This document shows, piece by piece, positions 38,365 through 50,333 of a stretch of 64,000 nucleotides of DNA. Each line of letters starts with the position of its first letter. Within the stretch, counting starts at the first letter, position 1. The notes beneath the pieces are model-generated. The model saw only the letters and a program-made list of their open reading frames with translations. It was not told where the DNA came from and searched no databases. A program made the position numbers and the translations under genes. This stretch comes from Batkoa obscura. Lineage: Eukaryota > Entomophthoromycota > Entomophthoromycetes > Entomophthorales > Batkoaceae. Location: positions 1,860,001-1,924,000 of the forward strand of contig JASVEC010000005.1 of NCBI GenBank assembly GCA_030770535.1. The letters are read 5' to 3'.

Positions 38365-39344
38365 TTTTTTAAGTCAGTTTATTTTTTCAAATTAAGAATT
38401 GAAATTTAGAAGCTTTTTGTATTATATTTTTAGTTATTACATAGTTCTATTATTTTCAATGGAACCAATCATCTATTGAAATTTAAGAGATGGATATTAA
38501 ATAAGCCATTTTTTAACACGCAATTGAATTGCTAGTTATTTTTATATATAATAATCAAAACATTCAATTGATTTTAATAATTGAAAAAAGTAAAAAATAA
38601 AATTCAAAATTCAAAACTAAAGCAATTCGATTTGTAAACTCTTTAGATCAAACTATACCACAACTCTTCAATACTCTAATTTTCAGAAGTACATATTTAA
38701 ATGTCCATATCTAACGATACTAATAGTCTTCTCTACCTTGAATAAAAATAAATTGCTTATTAGCCAAATAGCTCTAATATTCAAGCAGCCTATTGTTATT
38801 GTAATCAATATTGAATAATTGTCACAAAGATGGGATTTAATAAGTCCAATTATCAAGTTCATTAAGTCTAGACAACTCCGTTTTCAATTGATGAAAAATT
38901 AGGCTTATAAGATTTGAAATTGAGTGAAGAGCTAGACATTAGTTTTAGTTTTATAACCAAATATAGTTTCTTTGAATTTTTTACTGTCTTCAATGATATC
39001 TTCTATTTATGATAATCATGGTAGTTATCAATATTAGTTTTTCATTTAATGAACTATTCATTGTTTAATTTAACTTGATTACTATTTTTTTTAAAAATAA
39101 CTATATTAAGTAACTAATTAATAGTGGTCATATTAATTTGGTTTACCAACTCATTCTAAATAAACAAAATAAGAAATAAAAAACAAATAATAGAAAAGAT
39201 CAATTGTACGAATCTAATTTTTAGTGACACTATATTCAATCTTTTAGCTTTATTATTTTGATCTCAAGCATGCCTATTTCTATTAACTGTATCAACTCTA
39301 TTTATATAAACTATTCCAACCTATTATACCAATCTCCTACTCTC
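38365..39344. other. Intergenic, no gene recognised
   Basis: Promoter side of the AP-1 gene and 3' flank of the methyltransferase gene. No frame, RNA gene or repeat of note. Confidence 0.5.
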
Positions 39345-40106
39345 CTATTTCCCCTTCTTTAATTTATAAATCTCACACGGTGCGTCATTTACATTATAAG
39401 GTGGAGGTAATTTACTTTTATTAATCTTTGTTACACTAAACCCAGTTTCTTTCGCTCTTTTGACAAAAGTTTCAACTACAAAAGGATCTCTTGGTTCCAA
39501 AGAAATTAAAATTATAGTTTTTGAATCAATAACAATCTTATCCAAAGTTTCTAAAAAGAATTCTAATATATTAATATCATAGATACAGTCAGCTGCCAAG
39601 ATATATTTAAAAGGATATGTTAAACTTAACTTTTGGTATCTTTCCATGTCTTTTTGATCTCCCCATACTAGACGATCAACTATCAATAATGGATTCAAAT
39701 CCAATTGAGAAGTTTGAAAATAATCACAATTCCTTTTAATTACCATCTCCACCTCTTTCTCCTTCTCCTCAATCTTGGGTATTAAACTAATATTTAATTT
39801 TGCATTCAATTTTAATAAAGAAACAATATGTTCTTGATCTGTAATAATTGTACTTAAGCCTAAACTACTGGTTAATATACCACTTAAACCTGTACCTGCT
39901 CCAAGTTCAAGCACATAATCAGTTGGCTTTATTTTACTATTTTTCTTCAATTGATAGAAATATAAAGCTAAAACTTTAGATGAATCCCACAAGGTGGTAC
40001 CATGATCTAGACTATCATTATGTTGATGAATCATATACTGTTGTCCGCCTATCCAGTATTCTACTGTAGTGAGGTGCTTTGTGCAAGTGAGGGTTGGGGT
40101 GGTCAT
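39345..40106 (-). CDS. METTL21/Methyltransf_16-type protein lysine methyltransferase
   Basis: Class I SAM-dependent methyltransferase of the group that methylates lysines on proteins such as Hsp70, VCP or elongation factors. Single exon, 253 residues. Entry motif GTTLWDSSKVLALYF precedes SAM-binding motif I, VLELGAGTGLSGI (starting near residue 65); IITDQEH carries the acidic ribose-binding residue. WGDQ and the family's ADCIYD motif (the DxxY-like active-site motif) follow. The C-terminal part with FVVETFVKRAKETGFSV closes the fold. Which protein it modifies cannot be read from sequence. It is one of the few intronless housekeeping-type genes here. Confidence 0.85.
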   Translation of the reverse strand: MTTPTLTCTKHLTTVEYWIGGQQYMIHQHNDSLDHGTTLWDSSKVLALYFYQLKKNSKIKPTDYVLELGAGTGLSGILTSSLGLSTIITDQEHIVSLLKLNAKLNISLIPKIEEKEKEVEMVIKRNCDYFQTSQLDLNPLLIVDRLVWGDQKDMERYQKLSLTYPFKYILAADCIYDINILEFFLETLDKIVIDSKTIILISLEPRDPFVVETFVKRAKETGFSVTKINKSKLPPPYNVNDAPCEIYKLKKGK

Positions 40107-41159
40107 TCTTTTGAAAAATAAAGTTGAAGTTGGAATGAATTATTTTCGAAATTTCAAAATGAAAAGCAAAATGAATTTTCAATCAAACTGTTGAGCTTTG
40201 AAGTTTTTGAAAAATTTATTTTGATTTCGTTTTTAAATTTTTATTAAAAATTCAACATGGCTTTAATGCTTATTTTGTTCATAAAGTTTTAATATGATTT
40301 TTCCAATTTAATCTAGCAAAAACTGATCATTTAAAAAATTACTCAACATGATTGATCAGAATAAGTAATTTTATGAATACTAATAATCCCTTATTTGACA
40401 AGTTTTAACTCAGAATTTCTTTAAATAACTCTACTAATAAATGGGGATGTATTTTTGTGTTTAAGAATTTTACTAACAAATTTTCCGCTTAAATAGCGCT
40501 TAAAAAATGGAAAAAATAATGAAGTTAAAAAAAACACTCCCAAATGTTAATTTCCAATAAGTCTAATATAACTCAAAGAGTATGAAGGAATAATTAAAAT
40601 TTGATATAATTGCTTAAATTTTATTATAAAGAATAAAGAGATCAAAGGCTTATAATCCTTTACAAATTTAATGTATAATAGATAAATATAGAAATTTCAT
40701 TAATGAAAAGGTAGAGTAGAATCTCATTAATTATAATAGTATTATTGAGATAAATAGCACAATTAGATAATCAACTAGTAGTATTAAATAACTATTGATC
40801 AATTTTTAAGATCAAAAAACAAAAAATTAGGACTAAATAAAGATATTTAATAGAACACTATAATTTAAAGTGAATAACATTATATTAAATAAAATCTTAT
40901 CTTTAAATTCCAAATTGTATGATATTAATAATTTTATAAACAATAGCTATTTTTACCTTTATTAAAAATAATAACATAATTGATGGTAATATTGAAAATT
41001 TTACTAACTCAATATTAGACTATAAAAATTTCAACTAAATCGAATTGATTACATCTCAAAAGTTGACTGGGAATTTCATCATAAAGAAATTTAAAAATTC
41101 CCAAGTCAAAAGTGTTTATTTTTTTATAACTTTTGACATTCTATAAATATTTAAAAAAA
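40107..41159. other. Divergent intergenic region with one MITE
   Basis: Shared promoter region of the methyltransferase and MIO genes, with a MITE at 40442-40542. Nothing else recognised. Confidence 0.5.
40442..40542 (-). mobile_element. MITE copy
   Basis: Full length with ends TGGGGATGT and the core TTAAATAGCGCTTAAAAAATGG. Confidence 0.9.
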
Positions 41160-44100
41160 ATGGCTCATTTAACACGCTATTCACGAATACAATGGTCCTA
41201 TCATGATAGTAACACTTTTATAGTATCTGGTTCGGATATTAGACTATATAAATTAAATATGGAGGTACAGTGATTTAATATATCATTAAGTAGAATTTAA
41301 ATACCAAACAATTTAGAATAAAATACAAAAACCAAGTTTTAATTTAATAGCTATCAACACGGAAATACCTCAGATAAGAGTAATTTTCAATCTTAAAATT
41401 AAATACAACTATATTAATATTTTTTACAGTGTTATGATCAAAATCGAGATCCATTGTATTCAGATTTATTAGCCATAGGACAAAGTAGTGGACGTATTAA
41501 TCTCATCAAATTACAAAATATATATAGTATGGAAATGGAAGAGAATTGGCTTGGATATCAAAAAGAAAGTATAGTAAAAGGGTATCAAATTCGTAGTCCA
41601 AGAGCATGTAATGGGATTCAATTTAATCCTTATCAAAGTAATTTATTAGCTTGTGGTTTGGACAAAATTAGAAACGATCATTCTTTATTGATTTATGATA
41701 TTAATAAAGGAGGGAATACAAATGGAAATGGAAATGGAAATGGAAATGGAAATCAATCTGCTTATATATCACCAAAGGTAAGTTTTTTTTTATTTATAAA
41801 TTTATTTTCAATTTAAAATCTATCTTTTATTTTGACTTTTAGTTTAATCAACCTCAACCTAATCTACCTGAAGTAATGAGTGATTTAGCTACAATAAGAT
41901 CTTTTTCGAATCATCGATTAAAAAATCAATATCAAAATGATAATGATTTACCTTTGTATCAATTAGCTTCTTCAGAAGCAGTTCATTCTCTTGTTTGGAG
42001 TTTTAATAATAGTTTTGAATTAATTGCTGGCCTGGGTTTAAAAAGATTAAGGTTATACGATTTAAGAGGTAAATTTTATATAATAGTATCAATATTAATA
42101 TATTAACATTATATAGAAAACAATAGTATTAATAATTCAGGATCTATATTTAATACCAAATGTACTTATAATTTACAAATTGATCCGTTTAATTTTAATA
42201 ATATATTAAGTCATAGTGATGATGGAAGTATCACAATCTATGATTTAAGAAAAAACGATAAACCAGTATTATTACAAGAAATGGAAGTTAAAAGTAAAAC
42301 AATTCAATTAAATTATAATATTAATAAAAAAAATCAATTAAGTTTATTAAATTCAGATGAAAAATATATAAGATTAACAGATATATTAAATCAAGAAAAC
42401 AATGAGTTAAGTATTTATCGTTGGAGAAGATCACCAAAACTGAGTAATAATCTATCTTGTTATTCTTGGTTACCTAAAGAATTAAATATAAATTGTAAAT
42501 ATGGAAATCAATTCTTAACTATAAACAAAGAGGGAGAATTCAATTTAAATACAATTTATGACCCTATTATGTTTAGTTTAAGTCCATTTAATGACATCAC
42601 TTTACAATTGGAACCGATTAAACTATCAACTCAAAATTCATTTAATAATAATAATAATAATAATAATAATATAAAGTTAAGTGATATAAATAATAATAGA
42701 AAAGAAATCAAGTTTAAAAGAATACTTCCATCACCTCATCCTAATCAACTGAATGAAAAATCGAGTTTTAATTTTCAATTAATTAAAAATGAACCAGACA
42801 TTACAATGACTATGTATGAAAGAATTAAATTAGGTTATGGATTGAATATCGAAAAAAATATTAATATTGTTAAAGAGCAGGATTTGAAGTATTTATGGAA
42901 ATTTATACAAAGTAAGTTATGGTTATTATGAATATATTAATAATATTGATAATGAACTTTTTGTTTTATTTTTAGAATTTTTAAGCTTTTATAAAAAAGG
43001 CAGCACTAAAATAGAAAATCAAGAATATTTATTTCATTCTTTAAGTAAAATATTATTATTAAATCAACAAAGTAAAATTCATTTATTAGTATTTATCTGA
43101 TATTATTAATAATTTATTTTAGCTAATCATAATAAAAAAAATTCATCAAGTTCTATAAATTCAAGGACACAAAGTAACGAACGAGTGATGAAATCTCCGC
43201 CATCAAAAAAAGAAAATTTGAGCTTAAATTATCGTCAAGCTTTATGTTTAGAATTATTTAATCCATATGATTTACCTTTTTTTCAAGATTTATTTCAAGG
43301 GGTTAAATTAAATTTAGAAAATATTAATACTATTATTAATAAGTAAGTTGAATATTTTTATTGTAATAATAATAGTTTATTTATTTGTTATTTTAGTTTG
43401 GAAAAAAATCTGGAATATGGAAAAGCAGCAATATTAAGTTTTATTATGATAGGAATTGAAAAAACAATACAAGTATTAAAAGATTCTAATATTGATAATT
43501 ATCAATGGTTAGCATTAACATTATCTAATAATATAGGCAATAATAATAATTGGAAAGAATCATTAGTCATATTATTAAATAAGATAACTGATAAAAAAAT
43601 TCAAGTGTTATTAAATTATTTTATAAATCGAGACTATAAATTAATAGTGGAGCATCCAGGTTTAGATTTTTACGAAAAAATGTTACTAGCTATTAAAGTA
43701 TTATCGGATGAAGATTTAAAAGCATTTTTAGATAAATATTCTAAACAATTAATTAAACTTGGGGATTTAAAAGGGTTATATTTATTAGGATTTTATACAA
43801 ATAATACTTTGTTATTATATAATAATTATTTAGATTTAACTCATGATATACAAACCGTGGCATTGCTATCTAGTTATACTCAACTATCACCTTCAGCAAA
43901 TCAAAAGTTGATATCTCAATCCTCAATATGGTATAATAATTATAAGTCAATATTACAAAATTGGAAATTTTATACTCAAAAATGTCAATTAGATGTACTA
44001 AAATCCAGATTAATTTCTAATAAAACAAATAATCCTCAAATATTAGTAAGATGTAATTTCTGTAATTTAAGTATCTCTGGTCAAGGCTTATTAACAGGAA

Positions 44101-44692
44101 ATAATGCAAACAAACATCGGAGTAATCGATCATTACCTATATCTTCAGGCACTAATACACCACCATTGACAAATCCAAGCAATGTTAGTAATTTATCTTT
44201 GGGAAATAAAGTAAGTTTTTGTGTTTTTGTATATTTTGATAATATCTAAGTTAATAATTTATTTAATAACTTTAATAAAAGTCGATTGCATGTCCAAATT
44301 GTAAAAAAGCATTACCACGTTGTTCATTATGTCGATTATATTTAGGTTCAGCACCAGATTCTTTATCTTCTCCCTTTTTTTCAACTGTACCACAAACAAA
44401 TACACCATTATTAAATCAAGGTAATATCTAATTAATTTTAATATATATTTATAATTTGAATTATTAAATTCAATCTCTTAATTTTTACATAAATAATAAT
44501 AATAATAATAATATAGATAATGATAACAATAATGATAATAATAGTAGTACTCAATTACATAATTATTATTATTCCTTTTCTTGGTGTATGTCTTGTCGTC
44601 ATGGAGGACATACAATTCATTTACAATCTTGGTTTTCTTCTCACGATTTGTGTCCAGTGTCTGATTGTAATTGTCTGTGTAATTCGATTTAA
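41160..44692 (+). CDS. SEA4: MIO / SEA4, GATOR2/SEACAT subunit: WD40 propeller, solenoid and C-terminal zinc finger
   Basis: Partner of WDR24/Sea2 in the GATOR2 complex that activates TORC1 in response to amino acids. Ten exons: 41160-41264, 41317-41379, 41430-41777, 41843-42068, 42117-42911, 42976-43071, 43123-43342, 43397-44210, 44282-44420, 44517-44692; 993 residues in frame. Seen: WD40 pieces ([78 protein letters not shown]), an alpha-helical middle ([19 protein letters not shown], then LALTLSNN), and Cys/His pairs [20 protein letters not shown] and [10 protein letters not shown]...W...[10 protein letters not shown] that form the Mio RING/zinc region. Asn runs and a short GNGNGN repeat interrupt it. 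Confidence 0.92.
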
Positions 44693-45136
44693 AATTGAAG
44701 TAAAATTAACGTTAAAAGTTATTTTTAAAGAGTTGAGGTATTAATTTAAGATTTGGATTCTAAGATTTTTAGTGAGTCGATAGTCAAGAGACTATTGTTG
44801 CAGTTTACAATGATATTGTGAGCACTTTTTTCATGTGGTTAATAAAAGAGAGATTGATATTTTTGTAAATATAATAATGAATTTCGTATTTTTATTAATT
44901 ATAAATAGTATGTTTTTATCTTGTATAAACTATCGATTCTAGAAATAGTAGAATAATAGAAATAGAATCTGTTCTCAATTTGCTTTGAAAAATATTTGAT
45001 ATTGGGATTGTCTATTAAATTTTGTTAGCTTAAATATTGCAAATGATCAAAAACATGAACTTAAATCTTTAAAAAAATCAAAATTTTATTTTGATTTCAT
45101 TTTTGTTTAATCTTCTCTCAACTTTATAATTATTCA
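44693..45136. other. Intergenic, tandem genes
   Basis: AT-rich spacer between MIO and DIB1, both rightward; should hold the DIB1 promoter. Nothing else recognised. Confidence 0.5.
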
Positions 45137-46033
45137 ATGGTAAAACCAACACAATAATAAAAATAATCTCCCAATAGCTAATCCTTTATTCAGTCTTATT
45201 TTTTACCTCATTTAACCAATGGTAAATTTAGATTATTAATTGATTTTTTAATAATAAATTAATCTTCCATTAAAGGTTGGCAAGTAGATCAAGCTATATT
45301 ATCCGAAGAAGAACGAGTGGTGGTTATACGATTTGGACATGATTGGGTAAGTATTGATAATGTTATTATCCATTCTTTTATTTCAAATTTTTTATTAACT
45401 AACATTTCAAATTTAAAACAAATAATTTATTAATTTAATTTAATTTTGTTAATATTAGGATCCAACATGTATGAAAATGGATGAAGTGTTATATTCCGCT
45501 GCTGAAAAGTTAAAGAATTTCTGTGTCATGTATTTGGTGAGTGAGTTTTTCTAAAATAATAATAATAATAATAAATTAATAATGAACTTTTTATAAACTT
45601 AATGATTCACTTAATCAATATTAATATTAAATTAATTTTATAGGTGGATATAACTGAAGTACCTGATTTTAATCGAGTAAGTTTTATTTTAAAACAAAAT
45701 GAAATAAATTCATGTTTTATCATATATATTAATTCCTTCTCTTTTAGATGTATGAGTTGTATGATCCTTGTACTGTCATGTTTTTTTATCGAAATAAACA
45801 TATAATGATTGATTTGGGTACTGGAAATAATAATAAAATTAATTGGGCTTTAGATAATAAACAAGAGTTAATTGATTTAGTGGAAACCGTTTATAGAGGA
45901 GCCAGGAAGGGTAAGATTTGTTTTTATTATTGTTTTTTTTATAAATGGAATACTAATAAAGAAATATTGATTTTTATCAGGCCGTGGTTTAGTTGTATCA
46001 CCAAAAGATTATTCAACAAAGTATAAATATTAA
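45137..46033 (+). CDS. DIB1: U5 snRNP protein DIB1/DIM1 (thioredoxin-like, U5-15kD)
   Basis: Essential 15-kDa component of the U5 and tri-snRNP that blocks premature spliceosome activation. Seven coding exons: 45137-45139, 45194-45221, 45276-45346, 45459-45536, 45644-45676, 45748-45910 and 45981-46033; exactly 142 residues, the family's invariant length. The first coding exon contributes only the ATG. The protein begins MSYFLPHLTNGWQVDQAILSEEE and continues VVIRFGHDWDPTC, YLVDITEVPDFNRMYELYDPCTVMFFYRNKHIMIDLGTGNNNKINWA and RGARKGRGLVVSPKDYSTKYKY, nearly colinear with the yeast and human proteins. The thioredoxin-like fold lacks an active CxxC pair, as usual. Convergent with the prephenate dehydratase gene. 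Confidence 0.96.
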
Positions 46034-46169
46034 GCAAGTTGATTATAATAAAAGTTTATATATCTATTTTATTTAAACCATTTATTAATAATTAAATAAG
46101 TTAAATTAAAAAAATACTCATTTTTAAATCAAATATTTTATTTTATGTTAAAAAACTGAAGTTTTTAAT

Positions 46170-47510
46170 TTATTCCATTGAACTAGGTCTTTGATGAGGA
46201 TAAGAACCCAACACTTTAATATCCACACAATATTTGCTCAATTCGTTTAAAGCATCCTTAACTTTAGGATTATTACAATGACCTACAAATTCCACGAAGA
46301 AAATATAATTCCAAGGAGCTAATTTTTGTGGTGCTGGACGAGTATCAATTTTAGTTAAATTAAGTTCATAATCTTTAAATACTTTTAAGCCATCACATAA
46401 AGCACCTGGAATTCGATGATCTACAGTAAAGGATACAAAGGTACGATCATCACCTGTTTCATCAACTATAGATTTACCAATGACAACGAATTTAGTGAAG
46501 TTATCTATTTAAATTTATTAATATTGAATGAAATGATATTTTGTTATTAGTAAAATACTTACATTTATTATCAGCAACATTCTCATTTAATATAGGTAAA
46601 TCATAAATTTTAGAACATAATGGTGAACAAATAGCAGCTGAATACATTTCTGTAGAGGCCAATTCAGCTGCTCTAGCTGTGGATTCCACATTCACTCTTT
46701 CCACATGTGGGTAATGGAGATCCAACCAATTACTACATTGTGAAAAGGCTACTCTATGAGAATAAATTCTTTTGATACCGCTTTTTTGAAAGTGAGATAA
46801 TAAAGCTTGATTAATCTAAAATAATATAGAAAAATAATTTGTTATTAAGAACAAATAAAACATATTATCTAAAAAGCTTACTGGTAGATAAACTTCCGCT
46901 CGAATTTGAGCTAATCGAAACTCTACAAATGGATCTAAGTTTTCAATCACGGTACCAGTAGTTGAGTTTTCAAATGGTATAACACCATAAGTAATACTTC
47001 CCTCTTCAACCGCCGAAAAAATAGCTCTTATATTTTTAATTGGTGTATAACCAACAGAATCACCAAAACGCTCTTTAGCAGCTTGATGGGTAAAAGTGCC
47101 ACTTGGACCTAAGAAACCAATAGTAACTTCTTTTTGTAATGAAATAGAAGCAGACATGATTTCTCTGTAAATACTACGTAAGGCTTCTTCATTCAAAGGA
47201 CCGTTGTTGAGGGACTCTATCTAAAATGGAAGTTAGAGGGAAAAGTAAAATATTTGAAAAATTCAATTACCCTTTCAAATACTTTTTTTTCTTGACCTGG
47301 AAAATAAATTTCAGTAGATTGGGCATCACTAATGGATTTATTTTTAAATCAAATAAACTAAATACAATCTTCAAATGAAATTTACCTATTATTAGCTTTT
47401 TTAGCTTCACCAATAGCTTGAGAAATTGAAGCCCTTTCATTTAATAAAGCAACAAGCTGACTGTCAACTGCACTCACCTTATGACGCAAATTATTTAAAT
47501 CTTCACTCAT
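46170..47510 (-). CDS. Chorismate mutase-prephenate dehydratase (P-protein type) with ACT domain
   Basis: Phenylalanine synthesis: chorismate to prephenate to phenylpyruvate. Five exons: 47386-47510, 47271-47328, 46882-47220, 46563-46815 and 46170-46504; 369 residues. Residues 1 to about 90 read as an AroQ-type chorismate mutase (LRHKVSAVDSQLVALLNERASIS, IGEAKK, FPGQEKKVFERI, GPLNEEALRSIYREIMSAS). The dehydratase follows: IGFLGPSGTFTHQAA, GVIPFENSTTGTV and, before the ACT domain, a short TKFVVIGK. The ACT region has GALCDGL and a phenylalanine-binding-like KIDTRP. This is the fused bacterial pheA layout; yeast encodes the two activities separately (ARO7, PHA2). There is no obvious organelle presequence. 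The introns show it is a genuine nuclear gene. Confidence 0.92.
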
Positions 47511-48129
47511 GTTTTATTTTGTTTAGTTAGCTATTTTATTGACAAAAGATTACTAACTTGAATACTTTTCTACGATTTTTATACATTTGAAATTTCAATG
47601 ATTACTCATCCTTAGTCTTCTATTTCTAGGGATAAAATGAACTATTTTTAGTAATATGACGAGAACTTCAGTGAATTAATGAGATAAATTGATCCTGAAA
47701 TATCTTAAAATTAATGCAAGTTTTAGAAAAAATAATAAAACTTGATAATTTAATAATAAAGTTTGAATATTAGAATTCCAAGTATCCTTCTTTGATAACT
47801 TAAAAGTATAATTTAGTTTTTGTTTGTTCTATAAAACCAAAGTTTGATGTAATGAAATTAAATCAAGAAAGAGTGTTTATTATTAGCAATTATTTTTGAA
47901 ATCAAGAAATTAATTTATTAATAAGTCTAAAAACTCATATATAAAAGTAGAACGCAACTTAAATCTTTGTATTTTGATTATTAAATTAATAGATAATTCA
48001 TAGTGTATGAATCTAAAATGTCTATTCTACTAATTCAAATCCTGTTTATAAAGAATTTTATTTTTGTTCACTTTTTACATAATATAAAACTTTAAACTTT
48101 TAAAAACAATACTATAAAATGTCTTCTTT

Positions 48130-48222
48130 AAGGATGTTTTTTGTTTCATTTATTTTTCCTATTTTTAACTGCTATTAAGTGGAAAAATAGTTATTAGAAT
48201 TTATAAACAAAAGATATGTTTA
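48130..48222 (+). mobile_element. MITE copy, diverged
   Basis: Order of blocks kept (GGATGTTTTTTGTTTCATTT, TTTTTAACTGCTATTAAGTGG, ATAAACAAAAGATATG); ends worn. Confidence 0.65.
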
Positions 48223-48362
48223 TACCTTGAAACTTTAATCTGCCTAAAAATTTGAAAAAATAAATTCAAAAAACTGTTTGTATATTTGATTATTTTATTA
48301 TTTTAAAATTAGAAAATAACAAACTTTTATTAGTATTTTTTATTTTTATTAAAAACAAAATA

Positions 48363-48423
48363 TGGGATGTATTTTTGTACTTAAGAAATGGAAAAAATGA
48401 TAAAACTAAAAAAAACATCTCTA
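48363..48423 (-). mobile_element. MITE copy, internally deleted
   Basis: Both ends are present (GGGATGTATTTTTG and AAACATCTC) but the middle third is missing, leaving about 61 bases. Confidence 0.75.
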
Positions 48424-48558
48424 TATACTTACTGTCAAAGATGTATTATTATTTTACAACAATAAATAAAGAGCTTTTAAAAGTATGATAGAAATTGTTA
48501 TTACCAATCATCACTTTTAAACCTAATAATAGAATTTAATAATTTTAGGCATAACATT

Positions 48559-48652
48559 TGGGAGGTATTTTTTTTGGTTTCATCACTTTCTATTTTTAAA
48601 CACTGTTTGAGTGGAAAGGCTGTTAGTAAAATTCTTAAAAAAATACATCCCT
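48559..48652 (+). mobile_element. MITE copy
   Basis: Near full length; TTTTGGTTTCATCAC, TAAACACTGTTTGAGTGG and the right end are clear. Confidence 0.85.
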
Positions 48653-49637
48653 ATATTAATTTTGACTTTTTTCATTTTTTATATTTGATATTCTATTATT
48701 AACTCAAAATGAATATAAACTAATAAAAGAATTCATAATATCACATTTTTAATAAATAAAAGGGTTGAAACAACTTTGATATTAAAAAGCCCTATTTTAA
48801 ATGAACTAATATTGCTTTATTGTTTTCATGATATATATAGTTCAATAAAATTTAAGATTTTGTTTTTTTCGATATTTGGTATGATTTGTTCTTATTATAA
48901 AACTAATACTGAAAATGAATTAAATAGCTTTATTTAATAAAGAAAATTATATATTGGAGTTATAGATAACCTAATCTATTTATATTATCAACATTAAATC
49001 GATTTTATATTACTCGATTTTTTATATTATAGTTTTAATTATAAATAATAGGTACAATGAATACTACATATAAACCTGCAAAATTATTAAATGATATTAT
49101 AACTGATTTTTTAGTGCCTTTTTTGAAAAATATCAATAAATATTAAAGATATAAATGAAAACTCAATAATGGAAATAAACAATATAAAATAAACCAAATG
49201 GAGTTTATGGGCATAGTAGAGAATTACAAAGCTACTGAAGATCAAAAATAAAAAACAAGCATAATAACTTTAATTTCAAACAAAGTATTGAAATTCAAAT
49301 AACTTTATGAAAATAGGAGTAATAAAAATTATCTAATATTAACTTTTATTTTAATAGTTGACTAAATAAAGTAATTTCCAGTAAGATTCAATTTGGATGT
49401 GTGGTTAAATTATTTTAAACCCCGCCAAAAACTGAAAATTTTAGTCCAATTTAATTTTAAACTCAACTGGATCAAACATTATGAAACCAGAAATGAATAC
49501 AGCATAAAATTTCATCTCATTTAATATTCAATGTAAAACGTAGCACCATATAAATACATTTCTAACTTTTAACTTTAACTTTAACATTATATTCAATTAC
49601 ATTTTAGACTTTAGATTTTAATTATTCAATATACAAT

Positions 49638-50333
49638 ATGGCCGTGATAAGTTTATTAAAAATGGTAAAAAACCGAGTAGGTTTAAGTACCAAACGAGAT
49701 ACATTTTTAGATGGTATGACCTTAATGGACATTCATAAGAAACCAGTGAAACTTAATTTATTATGGAAAAAGAACACGGTGATATTAAAAATATTACGAC
49801 GATTAGGGTGTCCAATGACACGTTATGAATGTAAACTGTTAACCTTATTAAAACCTCATTTTGATAAAATTGGGGTACGTTTGGTAGCTATTACATTCGA
49901 AGAAAAAGAATGTCAAAATTTTTTATTTGGTGGCTTTTGGCAAGGAGATTTATTGGTGGATAAAGATCGAGTTTCATATCGTGCATTGGGATTAAATAAA
50001 CAATCCGCTTTAGTTGGTTTATCCGACCTTTTTACTTCCAGTGGTAGAACAGCAATGAAAGCAGCTAAAGAAGCTAATATTCAAGGTGATTTTAAAGGGG
50101 ATGGATTTCAATTAGGAGGTACTTTTATTGTTAAAAAAGGGGGTGGGGTTGTCTACGAGTTTCGTCAAAACTCAAGCTCAGTATTCCCTTCAATTAAAGA
50201 AATTTATTCAATCGTTGGTGGTAACCCGGATGATGTGGAGGAAATTGCACCTTTAGAATGCGTGTTTCATCAAGGTTCTAAACAGAAAGTTAGTACCTCA
50301 AAGGACGACGAATGGTTATTTAATTTAGCTTGA
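49638..50333 (+). CDS. PRXL2/FAM213-like AhpC-TSA_2 thioredoxin-fold protein
   Basis: Single exon, 231 residues, start at the ATG at 49638. The core (LKILRRLGCPMTRYECKLLTLLKPHFDKIGVRLVAITFEE, then FLFGGFWQGDLLVDKDRVSYRALGL, then NIQGDFKGDGFQLGGTFIVKKGGGVVYEFRQN) matches the peroxiredoxin-like PRXL2 family, some of whose animal members reduce prostaglandin H2. Its active-site segment differs: after Cys58 the family's CxxC partner is Thr61, and the next Cys is at 65. So a simple CxxC redox pair is absent, although Cys58 and Cys65 could still work together. No signal peptide; the N-terminus is basic. In fungi a role in redox homeostasis is inference. Confidence 0.85.
   Translation: MAVISLLKMVKNRVGLSTKRDTFLDGMTLMDIHKKPVKLNLLWKKNTVILKILRRLGCPMTRYECKLLTLLKPHFDKIGVRLVAITFEEKECQNFLFGGFWQGDLLVDKDRVSYRALGLNKQSALVGLSDLFTSSGRTAMKAAKEANIQGDFKGDGFQLGGTFIVKKGGGVVYEFRQNSSSVFPSIKEIYSIVGGNPDDVEEIAPLECVFHQGSKQKVSTSKDDEWLFNLA

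Larger units (their letters stand above)
47511..49637. other. Intergenic with three MITEs, no gene recognised
   Basis: Divergent promoter region between the P-protein and PRXL2 genes, with MITEs near 48130, 48363 and 48559. AACTTT-like repeats near 49560-49590 lie just upstream of the PRXL2 gene. Confidence 0.5.
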
